NCBI GenBank assembly: GCA_027063865.1 | Contig: JAMOQT010000036.1 | Coordinates: 1-41,735 of the forward strand | Length of the DNA: 41,735 nucleotides | Direction: 5' to 3' | DNA from: Nautiliaceae bacterium | Lineage (GTDB): Bacteria > Campylobacterota > Campylobacteria > Campylobacterales > Nautiliaceae | Shown: one piece after another, positions 1 through 7,172 of the stretch | How positions within the stretch are numbered: position 1 is the first letter of the stretch | How the letters are laid out: each line of letters starts with the position of its first letter | Made by a program: the position numbers and the translations under genes | The notes under the pieces: generated by a model | What the model was told of the DNA's origin: nothing | Database searches by the model: none | The model's input: only the letters and a program-made list of their open reading frames with translations

Positions 1-400
1 GGATTTTATCGTCGTTTCCGGAAATAATGGTTGAAACCTGTATTATTTTGCCGTCCTTGACGTAATTATAGACTAAAAGCGTTTCCTTGCCTGTGGGAAG
101 TTTGATTTTTTTTGTAAAAAAACCTTCTATTTTTTTGTTTTTTTGTGCGATAAAAGGGTTTTCCTCGTCTATTATACGTATAAAAAGAGGATAAACCTTA
201 TATTTGTGCTGAAGATTTAAAAGGGTGTTTTTGTTAAGTTTTTCATTAGAAATTTCCGTGGCGATTATTACAAGTTTGTCTTTAAGGTGCATATTAAAAG
301 AGCTTATAAGAAAAAAAATCAAAGCCCCTTCAAAAAATGCGATAATTATAAATACCACAACGGCGAATTGGATAAAAAGAGTGTTTCTAAGATTATTCAT
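1..400 (-). CDS. sensor histidine kinase, N-terminal part (cut by window edge)
   Basis: This is an open frame from an ATG at 400 to the window edge, giving 133 residues. It begins MNNLRNTLFIQF and continues into one strongly hydrophobic helix at about residues 8-34, followed by a hydrophilic sensor stretch rich in Lys and Ile. No kinase domain is visible because the rest lies outside the window. The call rests on position: its ATG overlaps the last codon and stop of the upstream OmpR-type regulator by 8 bases (ATGAATAA). That coupling is typical of regulator-kinase pairs. The signal it senses cannot be told from this fragment. Confidence 0.75.
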   Translation of the reverse strand, partial: MNNLRNTLFIQFAVVVFIIIAFFEGALIFFLISSFNMHLKDKLVIIATEISNEKLNKNTLLNLQHKYKVYPLFIRIIDEENPFIAQKNKKIEGFFTKKIKLPTGKETLLVYNYVKDGKIIQVSTIISGNDDKI

Positions 401-1058
401 CGCTTAATTTAAATCCCATTCCCCTGTATGTTTTAATCAGTTTTTTATCAAAATCCTTGTCTATTTTTTTTCTTAAATGGGATATATACACATTTATTAC
501 GTTTGAATTTATTTCATCGTCCATTTCCCATAAATTCGCATGTATCATATCCGTATTTACTATTTTGTTTTTGTTAATCATTAAATATTTCAAAAGCTCG
601 AACTGTTTTGCGGTGAGCTCTATGAGTTTACCGGCTCTTCTTACTTCTTTTGTTTCGGGATTTAACTCTAAATCCCCGACTTTTATAACATTGTCGTTGA
701 GGTTGTGGCTTCTTCTAAAAAGCGCCTTAACCCTTGCAATAAGCTCTTCAAATTCAAAAGGTTTTGTCAAATAATCGTCAGCAACGCTTAAGCCTTCAAC
801 TTTGTCTTCAATATCGCTTTTAGCTGTTAAAATTAACGCCGGTGTGTTTTTTTTCTTTTTTAATTCCTTTAAAATATCAATACCGCTCATTTTAGGTAGC
901 ATCCAGTCGACTATTAAAACGTCATAAGGGTTGTTTTGAGCCATATAAAGCCCTTCTTCTCCGTCTTTTGCTATATCTATTCTGTAGCCTAATTTTTTAA
1001 AGCCCTCCTGTATAAATTTTACAATTTTTTCATCATCTTCAATTAAAAGTATTTTCAT
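393..1058 (-). CDS. OmpR/PhoB-family response regulator
   Basis: A 221-residue DNA-binding response regulator. The receiver domain (about 1-115) has the acidic pair D8/D9, phospho-acceptor D51 in VLIVDWMLPK, T78 and K99 in the YLTKPF motif. The C-terminal winged helix (about 125-220) has the ELTAKQFELL and YISHLRKKI motifs of OmpR-type effectors and ends in the usual TYRGMGFKL. The reading GLSVADDYLTKPF is one residue shorter than the common GLDxGADDYLTKPF at the alpha4 surface. It is the first gene of a two-gene operon with the kinase overlapping its 3' end. The regulated genes are unknown; phosphate, metal and acid responses are all possible for this family. Confidence 0.93.
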   Translation of the reverse strand: MKILLIEDDEKIVKFIQEGFKKLGYRIDIAKDGEEGLYMAQNNPYDVLIVDWMLPKMSGIDILKELKKKKNTPALILTAKSDIEDKVEGLSVADDYLTKPFEFEELIARVKALFRRSHNLNDNVIKVGDLELNPETKEVRRAGKLIELTAKQFELLKYLMINKNKIVNTDMIHANLWEMDDEINSNVINVYISHLRKKIDKDFDKKLIKTYRGMGFKLSDE

Positions 1059-1077
1059 TATGTCTCCTTTTATGGTA

Positions 1078-1126
1078 AGCTAAAAGCTGAAAGCATAAAG
1101 CCTATTTGCTTTCGCTCACTTAAAGC
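1078..1126. repeat. period-7 word array (AAAGCTG type)
   Basis: The words AAAGCTG, AAAGCAT and AAAGCCT follow each other, and TTTGCTTTCGC plus AAAGCTA come after. The same word family occurs as facing arms before fabF (35472-35537). It lies just upstream of the response-regulator gene. Confidence 0.55.
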
Positions 1127-1211
1127 TAATTTGTTTTAAGTTTTTTTATTATACATAGTTTATTATAAAAATGTTAAAATTCGGTTAAAGAAGTGGGGTA
1201 AGTGGTGTATG

Positions 1212-1283
1212 TGTAAGTAGTTAAGTTGTGAAAGTATAACTTCTATAAATTTCCTTCACTACTTCACAACTTAACTACTTATA
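1212..1283. repeat. inverted period-8 array before tsaD
   Basis: A perfect 19-base inverted repeat: TAAGTAGTTAAGTTGTGAA at 1214-1232 faces its complement at 1263-1281. The right arm reads as 8-base words (CTTCACTA, CTTCACAA, CTTAACTA). A close relative lies at 14680-14790. It could fold into a long hairpin in the tsaD leader. There is no T-run after it, so it is not a standard terminator for this strand. Confidence 0.75.
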
Positions 1284-1303
1284 CGCTTTATTAAAGGATA
1301 AAA

Positions 1304-2287
1304 ATGATTTTAGCGATTGAGAGCAGTTGTGACGATACTTCCGTGGCGGTTACGGAAATTGAAAGCACAAAACTTCTTTTTCACAAAAAAATATCCCAAG
1401 AGCTTGAACATTCCGTGTATGGAGGGGTGGTGCCCGAACTTGCAAGTAGGCTTCACGCCAAAGCGTTGCCTAAGATTTTAAATGATGCAAAGGAATTTTT
1501 CCCATCTTTAAAGGCTATAGCCGTTACCAATGCACCGGGTCTTTCAGTGACGCTGCAAGAGGGTGTAATGATGGCAAAGGCTCTTGGTATATCCCTGAAT
1601 ATTCCATTAATTGCAGTTAATCACTTAATGGGGCATATATATTCTCTTTTTATCGAAAAAGAAGAGATTAAACCGTTAATGGTGCTGCTTGTAAGCGGAG
1701 GGCATACAAAAATACTGAAGTTTAACGGAATTGAAGAGGTTTGTGAGATAGCTACCACTATGGATGACAGTTTCGGTGAAAGTTTTGATAAAGTTGCGAA
1801 GATGCTGGGACTCGGATATCCCGGAGGTCCCGTTATTGAAAAACTTGCTAAAAAAGGTGAAGATATTGTCCCCTTTCCGTTGCCGCTAAAAAACTCTCCA
1901 AATATCGCATTTAGTTATTCAGGAATAAAAAACGCGGTGCGTCTTGCTATTGAAAGTGCTAAATTTAAGCCTGAAGATATTGCCGCATCTTTTCAGTCTA
2001 AAGCAATAGAGCATCTAACATTTATGTGTAAAAGGGCATTTAAAAAATATAAACCTGAAAATTTTGCAATAGTAGGCGGTGCGAGTGCTAATCTGAAGTT
2101 AAGGGAAGAATTTGAAAAGCTTTCCGAAAAATTCGGGTTTAAACTGATTTATCCTCAAATGCAATATACATCCGACAATGCCGCTATGATAGCAAGGGCG
2201 GGGATTGAAATGTATAAAAAAAAGATGTTTACGGATTATAAAGATATAAAAATTATCCCGAGGGTTGCGTTTAAAGGGTGTGACTGA
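1304..2287 (+). CDS. tsaD: tRNA threonylcarbamoyladenosine synthase TsaD
   Basis: A 327-residue TsaD/Kae1/YgjD protein that transfers the threonylcarbamoyl group to A37 of ANN-decoding tRNAs. The N-terminal [11 protein letters not shown] motif, the metal-binding pair H107 and H111 in NHLMGH, the nucleotide-binding SGGHT at 131-135, the [10 protein letters not shown] stretch and a late DNAAM with the third metal ligand are all visible. The length is slightly shorter than the bacterial norm of about 335-340 but no domain is missing. The ATG follows an AAAGGA ribosome site. It is flanked by word arrays on both sides and appears to be its own transcription unit. Confidence 0.97.
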   Translation: MILAIESSCDDTSVAVTEIESTKLLFHKKISQELEHSVYGGVVPELASRLHAKALPKILNDAKEFFPSLKAIAVTNAPGLSVTLQEGVMMAKALGISLNIPLIAVNHLMGHIYSLFIEKEEIKPLMVLLVSGGHTKILKFNGIEEVCEIATTMDDSFGESFDKVAKMLGLGYPGGPVIEKLAKKGEDIVPFPLPLKNSPNIAFSYSGIKNAVRLAIESAKFKPEDIAASFQSKAIEHLTFMCKRAFKKYKPENFAIVGGASANLKLREEFEKLSEKFGFKLIYPQMQYTSDNAAMIARAGIEMYKKKMFTDYKDIKIIPRVAFKGCD

Positions 2288-2310
2288 AGTGAAAAAGGAT
2301 GAAATAGTCA

Positions 2311-2398
2311 ATGGAAAATGGAGAATTGAGAAAGCGGGGTCCCCAAAAATCGCCAGATTTTTTGGGGTGCAGAGGGAGAATGTAGAATTAAAAACAAC
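2311..2398. repeat. period-7 words with embedded GC-rich hairpin, tsaD-rpsU gap
   Basis: ATGGAAA, ATGGAGA and ATTGAGA words are followed by a foldback at 2341-2367: CCCCAAAAATC, loop GCCA, GATTTTTTGGGG, with one bulged base. GGGAGAATGTAGAATT closes the block. No T-tract follows the stem, so it does not look like an ordinary terminator. The high local GC is unlike the surrounding AT-rich DNA. Confidence 0.6.
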
Positions 2399-2489
2399 TA
2401 ACCTTAACAACCTCTAATATTTTTTTTGCATTTTTACAAATTTATGATAAAATTCCGATTACAAAAAAAAACGAAAGGTGGTGAGAGCA

Positions 2490-2702
2490 GTGCCAGGAAT
2501 CGTAGTACATCAGGGCGAAGATTTCGAATCTGCTTACAGAAAGTTCAAAAGACAGGTTGACAGAAACCTGATCGTAGTTGAACTTAGAAAAAGAAGATTC
2601 TACGAGCCGCCGAGCGAAAGACGTAAAAAAGAAAAAATCGCGACTCGTAAAAAAATCCTTAGAAAACTTTGGATGCTTAGAAGATACGAAAGCAGATTAT
2701 AA
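2490..2702 (+). CDS. rpsU: 30S ribosomal protein S21
   Basis: A 70-residue bS21 protein of the small ribosomal subunit, needed at initiation near the anti-Shine-Dalgarno end of 16S rRNA. The sequence PGIVVHQGE, a basic middle ([13 protein letters not shown]) and an Arg-rich tail match the family. I chose the GTG at 2490: it gives the conserved PGI start, and AAAGGTGGTGA lies about 5-8 bases upstream. The in-frame GTG at 2478 would put the start inside that ribosome-binding site. A strong hairpin overlaps the last codons, so the gene is probably transcribed alone. Confidence 0.95.
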   Translation: MPGIVVHQGEDFESAYRKFKRQVDRNLIVVELRKRRFYEPPSERRKKEKIATRKKILRKLWMLRRYESRL

Positions 2703-2722
2703 TATCTGCTTTCTTTTTATTT
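2688..2722 (+). terminator. intrinsic terminator of rpsU
   Basis: A perfect 10-bp stem, GAAAGCAGAT at 2688-2697 and ATCTGCTTTC at 2704-2713, has a 6-base loop and is followed by TTTTTATTT. The left arm lies inside the last rpsU codons, so the stop codon is in the loop. Confidence 0.85.
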
Positions 2723-2811
2723 CAATATTTCAGTGACAGACACTATAGCTTTTGTATAATCAAACCACATAAAAATCTAACTAATACTTTTTCCTTTAAC
2801 TATCATCAAAA

Positions 2812-3024
2812 CAGGGCTGTTTCATGCTAAACTACAAAGATAAAAATATGACATTCGTGCTCCTTTTTGCTTACGCAACACTCAAATTTTGCTAAAAAGT
2901 GCGAACGGCAAGCGCCCTGACGGGTAGACGCACTTAATTTAGGGCAAAATTTTCGTTAAAATCCGCAACCTTGTCTTTTTTTACTTTTTCGTTGTTTGAA
3001 TTTTATCAGCGTGAAACAGCACTG
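2812..3024 (+). mobile_element. MITE copy 1 (213 bp)
   Basis: A non-coding element begins CAGGGCTGTTTCATGCT and ends in the imperfect inverse of the same sequence (AGCGTGAAACAGCACTG). The 10-base direct repeat ATCATCAAAA flanks it exactly at 2802-2811 and 3025-3034, a target-site duplication. Its two halves are partly complementary (AAATTTTGC and AAAAAGTGCG arms), so the whole element is a foldback. It lacks any transposase reading frame. It accounts for most of the gap between rpsU and pyrG and ends about 40 bases before the pyrG -10 box. Copies 2 and 3 are at 27726 and 40670. Confidence 0.92.
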
Positions 3025-3063
3025 ATCATCAAAACCCCAATAACCCCAAAAATTTTAATAAAA

Positions 3064-3072
3064 TGTTATAAT
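3064..3072 (+). promoter_or_regulatory. extended -10 promoter of pyrG
   Basis: TGTTATAAT is a TGn plus a perfect TATAAT, 20 bases before the pyrG ATG. I see no good -35 box; the upstream region is MITE copy 1 and its flank. Confidence 0.5.
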
Positions 3073-3092
3073 TTCAATTAAAAAGGCGCTAA

Positions 3093-4730
3093 ATGAGCAA
3101 GTATATTTTTGTAACCGGAGGAGTGTTGAGTTCTCTTGGAAAAGGAATTACATCGGCTTCGATTGCCGCTCTTTTACAGCACAGCGGATTTAAAGTTACT
3201 ATGGTAAAAATAGACCCTTATATAAACGTTGACCCGGGGACAATGTCGCCGTTTGAACACGGTGAGGTTTTTGTAACTGAAGACGGGGCTGAGACGGACC
3301 TTGATATCGGGAATTATGAAAGATTTTTAAATAAAAACCTCAGTAAAAAAAACAATTTTACGACAGGACAGATTTATCTTACGGTAATAGAAAAAGAAAG
3401 AAGAGGGGATTATTTGGGTAAAACCGTTCAGATTATCCCTCACATTACCGATGAAATAAAAAGAAGAATTAAAGATGTCGCAAAAGACGTTGATATTGTG
3501 GTGGTTGAACTCGGAGGTACCGTAGGGGATATAGAAGGGCTTCCGTTTTTAGAGGCTGTAAGGCAGATTAAGCAGGAAGTTGGAAAAAGCAATGCGATGT
3601 TTGTTCATGTTACCTTAATCCCATATATTAAAGCCGCAGGCGAGCTTAAAACAAAACCTACCCAGCACAGTGTGCAAGAACTCAGACGTATAGGAATTAC
3701 TCCGCATATGCTTGTGTGCAGAACGGAAAAACCGCTTCCAAAATCCCTTAAAACAAAACTTGCGGACAGTTGTGACATTGAAAGAGATGCGGTAATTGAA
3801 GCGGTTGACGCTCCTACGGTTTATCAAGTGCCTTTAAACTTTTTAAATCAGGATATTTTGGTGCCTATTTCAAAGCAGCTGGATTTAGGTGAGCTGCATC
3901 CGGATATGACGGAATGGAATTTCATAGTCAAAAAAATAATTTCCCCTCAAAAAAGTGTCAAAATCGCTTTTGTAGGAAAATACCTGCAGCTTAAAGAATC
4001 TTACAAATCATTAATAGAAGCCCTAATTCACAGCGGTGCCCATCTTGATATGAAAGTGGAGATTGAGTGGGTTGACAGTGAGGATTTGGAAAAAATGGAT
4101 GATGAAAAACTTGATGAAGTGTTTAATGAAATAAGCGGTATTTTGGTTCCCGGAGGATTTGGTGAAAGAGGCGTTGAAGGTAAGCTTAAAGCCATAAAAT
4201 ATGCAAGGGAAAATAAAATACCTTATCTTGGAATATGTCTTGGTATGCAATTAGCCGTTATAGAATTTGCAAGAAACGTACTGGGGCTTGAATATGCTAA
4301 TTCTCAGGAGTTTGACCCTGACACTCCCGAACCTGTGGTGTATCTAATCGACGAGTTTATAGACGCAAGCGGACAAAGGCAGCTTAGAACCCACAAATCC
4401 CCTCTTGGCGGGACTATGAGGCTTGGCGGGTATGAGTGTTTCGTTCAAAAAGGAACAAAACTGTATGAAGCATATAAAACGGATAAAGTAATCGAAAGAC
4501 ACAGACACAGATACGAAGTAAACGGTGCTTATGAAGAAGCTTTAAAAGAAAAGGGTATGATAGTAAGCGGTAAAAGTGTTGAGGGTCTTGTGGAGGCTGT
4601 GGAGATTAAAGACCATCCTTGGTTTGTAGCCGTTCAGTTTCACCCGGAATTTACCAATAAATTAAAATCACCGAATAAGGTCATAATGTCATTTGTGGAA
4701 AATGCGTATAAGTTTGAGAAGAAAATATAA
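3093..4730 (+). CDS. pyrG: CTP synthase
   Basis: A 545-residue CTP synthase, which aminates UTP to CTP with ATP and glutamine. The synthetase half starts with [15 protein letters not shown] (P-loop) and has [12 protein letters not shown]. The class I glutamine amidotransferase half has the oxyanion loop PGGFGERG, nucleophile Cys382 in LGICLGMQ and the His517/Glu519 pair in FHPEF. Length and motifs are complete. It leads a tightly spaced set: a HicB-like gene begins 13 bases after its stop, then HicA-like and recJ. Epsilonproteobacterial relatives usually have pyrG directly beside recJ, so the small pair looks inserted. Confidence 0.98.
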   Translation: MSKYIFVTGGVLSSLGKGITSASIAALLQHSGFKVTMVKIDPYINVDPGTMSPFEHGEVFVTEDGAETDLDIGNYERFLNKNLSKKNNFTTGQIYLTVIEKERRGDYLGKTVQIIPHITDEIKRRIKDVAKDVDIVVVELGGTVGDIEGLPFLEAVRQIKQEVGKSNAMFVHVTLIPYIKAAGELKTKPTQHSVQELRRIGITPHMLVCRTEKPLPKSLKTKLADSCDIERDAVIEAVDAPTVYQVPLNFLNQDILVPISKQLDLGELHPDMTEWNFIVKKIISPQKSVKIAFVGKYLQLKESYKSLIEALIHSGAHLDMKVEIEWVDSEDLEKMDDEKLDEVFNEISGILVPGGFGERGVEGKLKAIKYARENKIPYLGICLGMQLAVIEFARNVLGLEYANSQEFDPDTPEPVVYLIDEFIDASGQRQLRTHKSPLGGTMRLGGYECFVQKGTKLYEAYKTDKVIERHRHRYEVNGAYEEALKEKGMIVSGKSVEGLVEAVEIKDHPWFVAVQFHPEFTNKLKSPNKVIMSFVENAYKFEKKI

Positions 4731-4743
4731 TTAAAGGGAATTT

Positions 4744-4962
4744 ATGATTTTAAATGCGATAATAGTAAAAGATTCCGACGGATTTTTTGCTTATGTACCT
4801 GAACTTGAAGGGTGTGTAAGTGAGGGTGAAACTTATGAAGAAGCAGTTGAAAATATTAAAGAGGCAACAAAACTGTATCTTGAAACGTTAAATACAGAGG
4901 AAAAAAGAAAAATTTTAAAAAATATTGTTTCAATAACACCAATAGAAGTGGATAATGCCTGA
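4744..4962 (+). CDS. HicB-like antitoxin (short form)
   Basis: A 72-residue protein with the HicB/UPF0150 partial RNase H-like fold. VKDSDGFFAYVPELEGCVSEGETYEEAVENIKEATKLY is split here across the pattern D-G-x2-A-x-VPELEGC, then G-E-T-x-EEA. It has no C-terminal DNA-binding domain, so it is a minimal HicB of the kind that pairs with HicA by protein contact. It starts 13 bases after pyrG and overlaps the next gene by 8 bases. HicB-type antitoxins bind and block the HicA mRNA interferase. Repressor activity is not expected without an HTH or RHH tail. Confidence 0.87.
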   Translation: MILNAIIVKDSDGFFAYVPELEGCVSEGETYEEAVENIKEATKLYLETLNTEEKRKILKNIVSITPIEVDNA

Positions 4963-5152
4963 ATATCCTAAATTGACCGCAAAGGAAGCGGAAAAAATTT
5001 TATTGAAAAACGGTTTTATTTTGTTGCGTTCTAGAGGGTCTCATAAAATATACGGAAAAAACAACTGTAGAATGGTGTTACCGTTTCACAGTGGTAAAAT
5101 TTTGCATCCGAAAATAATTAAAAAAATGTTTGAAATAATTGAAAAATGCTAA
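4955..5152 (+). CDS. HicA-like mRNA interferase toxin
   Basis: A 65-residue HicA/YcfA-type protein with a double-stranded RNA-binding-like fold. LTAKEAEKILLKNGF is followed by RSRGSHKIY, with the conserved catalytic His30 in the G-S-H motif, and a late HPKIIKKMF helix. The start overlaps the HicB-like end by 8 bases. The last codons (AAA TGC TAA) contain the ATG of recJ, so recJ translation is directly coupled to it. The motif set is intact, so an active toxin is plausible. Its location between pyrG and recJ would keep it under a housekeeping promoter. Confidence 0.87.
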   Translation: MPEYPKLTAKEAEKILLKNGFILLRSRGSHKIYGKNNCRMVLPFHSGKILHPKIIKKMFEIIEKC

Positions 5153-6714
5153 ATAAATCTAAAATAAAAAAAATCCTCTCAAGCAGAATTGAAGAATTAA
5201 GCTCTTCAAATCTTCCCCATTTCCTGCTTTTAAGCGATATACAAAAAGCCGCTAAAAGAATCGTAAAAGCAATAAAAAACAATGAAAAAATCGTTGTTGT
5301 CGGTGATTATGACGTTGACGGGGTTAGTAGCAGTGCGATAATGAAACTCTTTTTTGAGAAAATGGGATATGAGATAGAAACAGTTATCCCCGACAGGTTT
5401 AAAGACGGCTACGGTTTGACGCCGGGACTGCTTGAAAAAATCAAAGCCGATTTAATAATTACCGTTGATAACGGAATTACGAGTTTTGAAGCGGCTGAAA
5501 TTTGCAAACAAAGAGGGGTTGATTTGATTATTACAGACCATCATACACCGCTTATAAATGAAAAATGGAAAATGGAAAATGAAAAATGTAAAAATTCTAA
5601 ATTTTTATTGCCTGACGCTTTAGCGGTGGTAAATCCCAAAACATCTCCCGATTTTCCTTTTAAAGAAATATGCGGGGCTGAGGTTGCGTGGTATTTGTGT
5701 GCGGCGGTAAAGAGTGAAATGAAACTGAAAGTCGATTTAAGGGAGTTTACGGATATATTAGCCCTTGCGATTATTGCGGATATAATGCCTCTTACGCATA
5801 TGAACAGGACACTTGTAAATATGGGGCTTAAAAGGTTAAACAAAGCCTTAAAGCCTTTTTCAAAGGCGCTTAAAAGGTTTTTTAATAAAGAGTTTAGAAG
5901 CGAAGATATAGCTTTTCAAATCGCTCCGAGACTTAATGCCGCTGGAAGAATGGCGCATGCATATACGGCGTATGAATTTTTGGTTTCAGATGATGAAAAC
6001 AGGGCTTTTGAACTTCTTATGGAGCTTGACAGACTGAATAATATAAGAAAAGAGACTGAAAAAGAAGCCGTTGAATCGATTAAGCAGAGTGATGATGATT
6101 TTATTTTGGTTAAGGGGGATTATCACGAAGGAGTTGTCGGAATAGTTGCAAGCAGGCTGGTACATAAATATAAAAAACCGGCAATTGTTTTTTGTGAAAA
6201 AGACGGAATTTTAAAAGGCAGCGGAAGAAGTCTCGGGAATATAGATATATTTTCTTTAATAAACGAATGCAGGGATTTGCTTGAGGGGTTTGGAGGTCAT
6301 AAAATGGCCTGCGGGCTTTCATTGAAGAGTGAAAATTTTGAAAAACTAAAAACAGCGCTTAATGAAAAAATATCGAATTATTCAAAAGAGGACTTTTTTA
6401 TTGAGGATTATGTTTTAGGGGAGCTTCCTTTTAGCGAAATCGATATTGAACTTTTGGATATTTTGGAGTCTTTTGAGCCATACGGTGAAGGGAATCCAAA
6501 GCCGAAATTTTTAGCTGCGGCCAGAATTGAGCATATTCAAAATTTAAAAGATAATCATTATAAATTAATTCTCTCTCAAGACGATATTATTTTACCTGCG
6601 GTGATTTTCAGGTTTGAAGGAGAATTTGAAGAAGATATACGCTTTAAGTTTAGTATAAATGAAAACAACTATTACGGAAGAAGTGTGCAATTAATGATAG
6701 AGGAGATATTATGA
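5146..6714 (+). CDS. recJ: single-stranded-DNA-specific exonuclease RecJ
   Basis: A 522-residue DHH-family 5'-3' single-strand exonuclease used in recombination and mismatch repair. Motif GDYDVDGVSSSA at 53-64, DNG at 108-110, DHH at 131-133, VNPK near 162 and the DHHA1 signature GGHKMACG near 384 are present. Between DHHTP and LPDALAVVNPK there are about 17 extra residues (INEKWKMENEKCKNSKF), encoded by a period-7 DNA array at 5556-5594. The frame stays open, so this appears tolerated. The start ATG overlaps the hicA stop by 7 bases, and the stop overlaps the next ATG by 4. Confidence 0.95.
   Translation: MLNKSKIKKILSSRIEELSSSNLPHFLLLSDIQKAAKRIVKAIKNNEKIVVVGDYDVDGVSSSAIMKLFFEKMGYEIETVIPDRFKDGYGLTPGLLEKIKADLIITVDNGITSFEAAEICKQRGVDLIITDHHTPLINEKWKMENEKCKNSKFLLPDALAVVNPKTSPDFPFKEICGAEVAWYLCAAVKSEMKLKVDLREFTDILALAIIADIMPLTHMNRTLVNMGLKRLNKALKPFSKALKRFFNKEFRSEDIAFQIAPRLNAAGRMAHAYTAYEFLVSDDENRAFELLMELDRLNNIRKETEKEAVESIKQSDDDFILVKGDYHEGVVGIVASRLVHKYKKPAIVFCEKDGILKGSGRSLGNIDIFSLINECRDLLEGFGGHKMACGLSLKSENFEKLKTALNEKISNYSKEDFFIEDYVLGELPFSEIDIELLDILESFEPYGEGNPKPKFLAAARIEHIQNLKDNHYKLILSQDDIILPAVIFRFEGEFEEDIRFKFSINENNYYGRSVQLMIEEIL
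5556..5594 (+). repeat. period-7 array inside recJ
   Basis: Words AAAATGG, AAAATGG, AAAATGA and AAAATGT run in tandem inside the coding sequence. They encode a Lys/Glu/Asn/Trp-rich peptide between two conserved RecJ motifs. The same words occur at the starts of the mnmC-like ORF and murB. Confidence 0.8.
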
Positions 6715-7172
6715 AATATTCCATATTCAAGGTTTTAAACGATAATGAAACAGAAGAAATAATACCTTATTTTGAGAAAAGAACCGTTAAAGCGGGGGAA
6801 TTTATAGTAAAAGAGGGTGAATATTCGGATATTGCCTTTTTACTTACAAAAGGGGAAGTTTCGGTTATAAAAGAAACGATTTATAAAGACGATTATATCG
6901 TAACCGATATAAAAGCGGGGGGCGATGAATTTTTCGGGGAAGTGAATCTTATTGACAGGGGTCTTGTAACATCCACCATAAAAGCAAAAACGGATTGTGA
7001 AATACTGCAGATCACCCATAACGATTTTATTAATATGATGGATGAAAAACCCGTCATTGCCATAAAAGTGCTGTGGGTGGTTGCATACGATATAGCAAAA
7101 CATTTAAGAAAAGCCGACAGTGACGTTATAACCCTGTTTAACGCTTTTGTGGAAGTTGTAGAGAATGATTAA
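6711..7172 (+). CDS. cyclic-nucleotide-binding-domain protein without DNA-binding domain
   Basis: A 153-residue protein made of one CRP/FNR-type cNMP-binding beta roll: an N-terminal helix, VKAGEFIVKEGEYSD, LLTKGEVSVI, a FFGEVNLIDRG phosphate-cassette-like stretch and a long C-terminal helix. The usual arginine after the cassette is not obvious (FGEVNLIDRGLVTSTI), so nucleotide binding is uncertain. There is no helix-turn-helix, so it is not a CRP-like activator. The ATG overlaps the recJ stop as ATGA, making it part of the pyrG-recJ operon. It may be a stand-alone sensor or regulatory subunit. The ligand and partner are unknown. Confidence 0.78.
   Translation: MKYSIFKVLNDNETEEIIPYFEKRTVKAGEFIVKEGEYSDIAFLLTKGEVSVIKETIYKDDYIVTDIKAGGDEFFGEVNLIDRGLVTSTIKAKTDCEILQITHNDFINMMDEKPVIAIKVLWVVAYDIAKHLRKADSDVITLFNAFVEVVEND

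Noticed and set aside
2478-2489. Upstream GTG as rpsU start
   Set aside because: It overlaps the ribosome-binding site and adds four residues not found in S21; GTG at 2490 fits the family.
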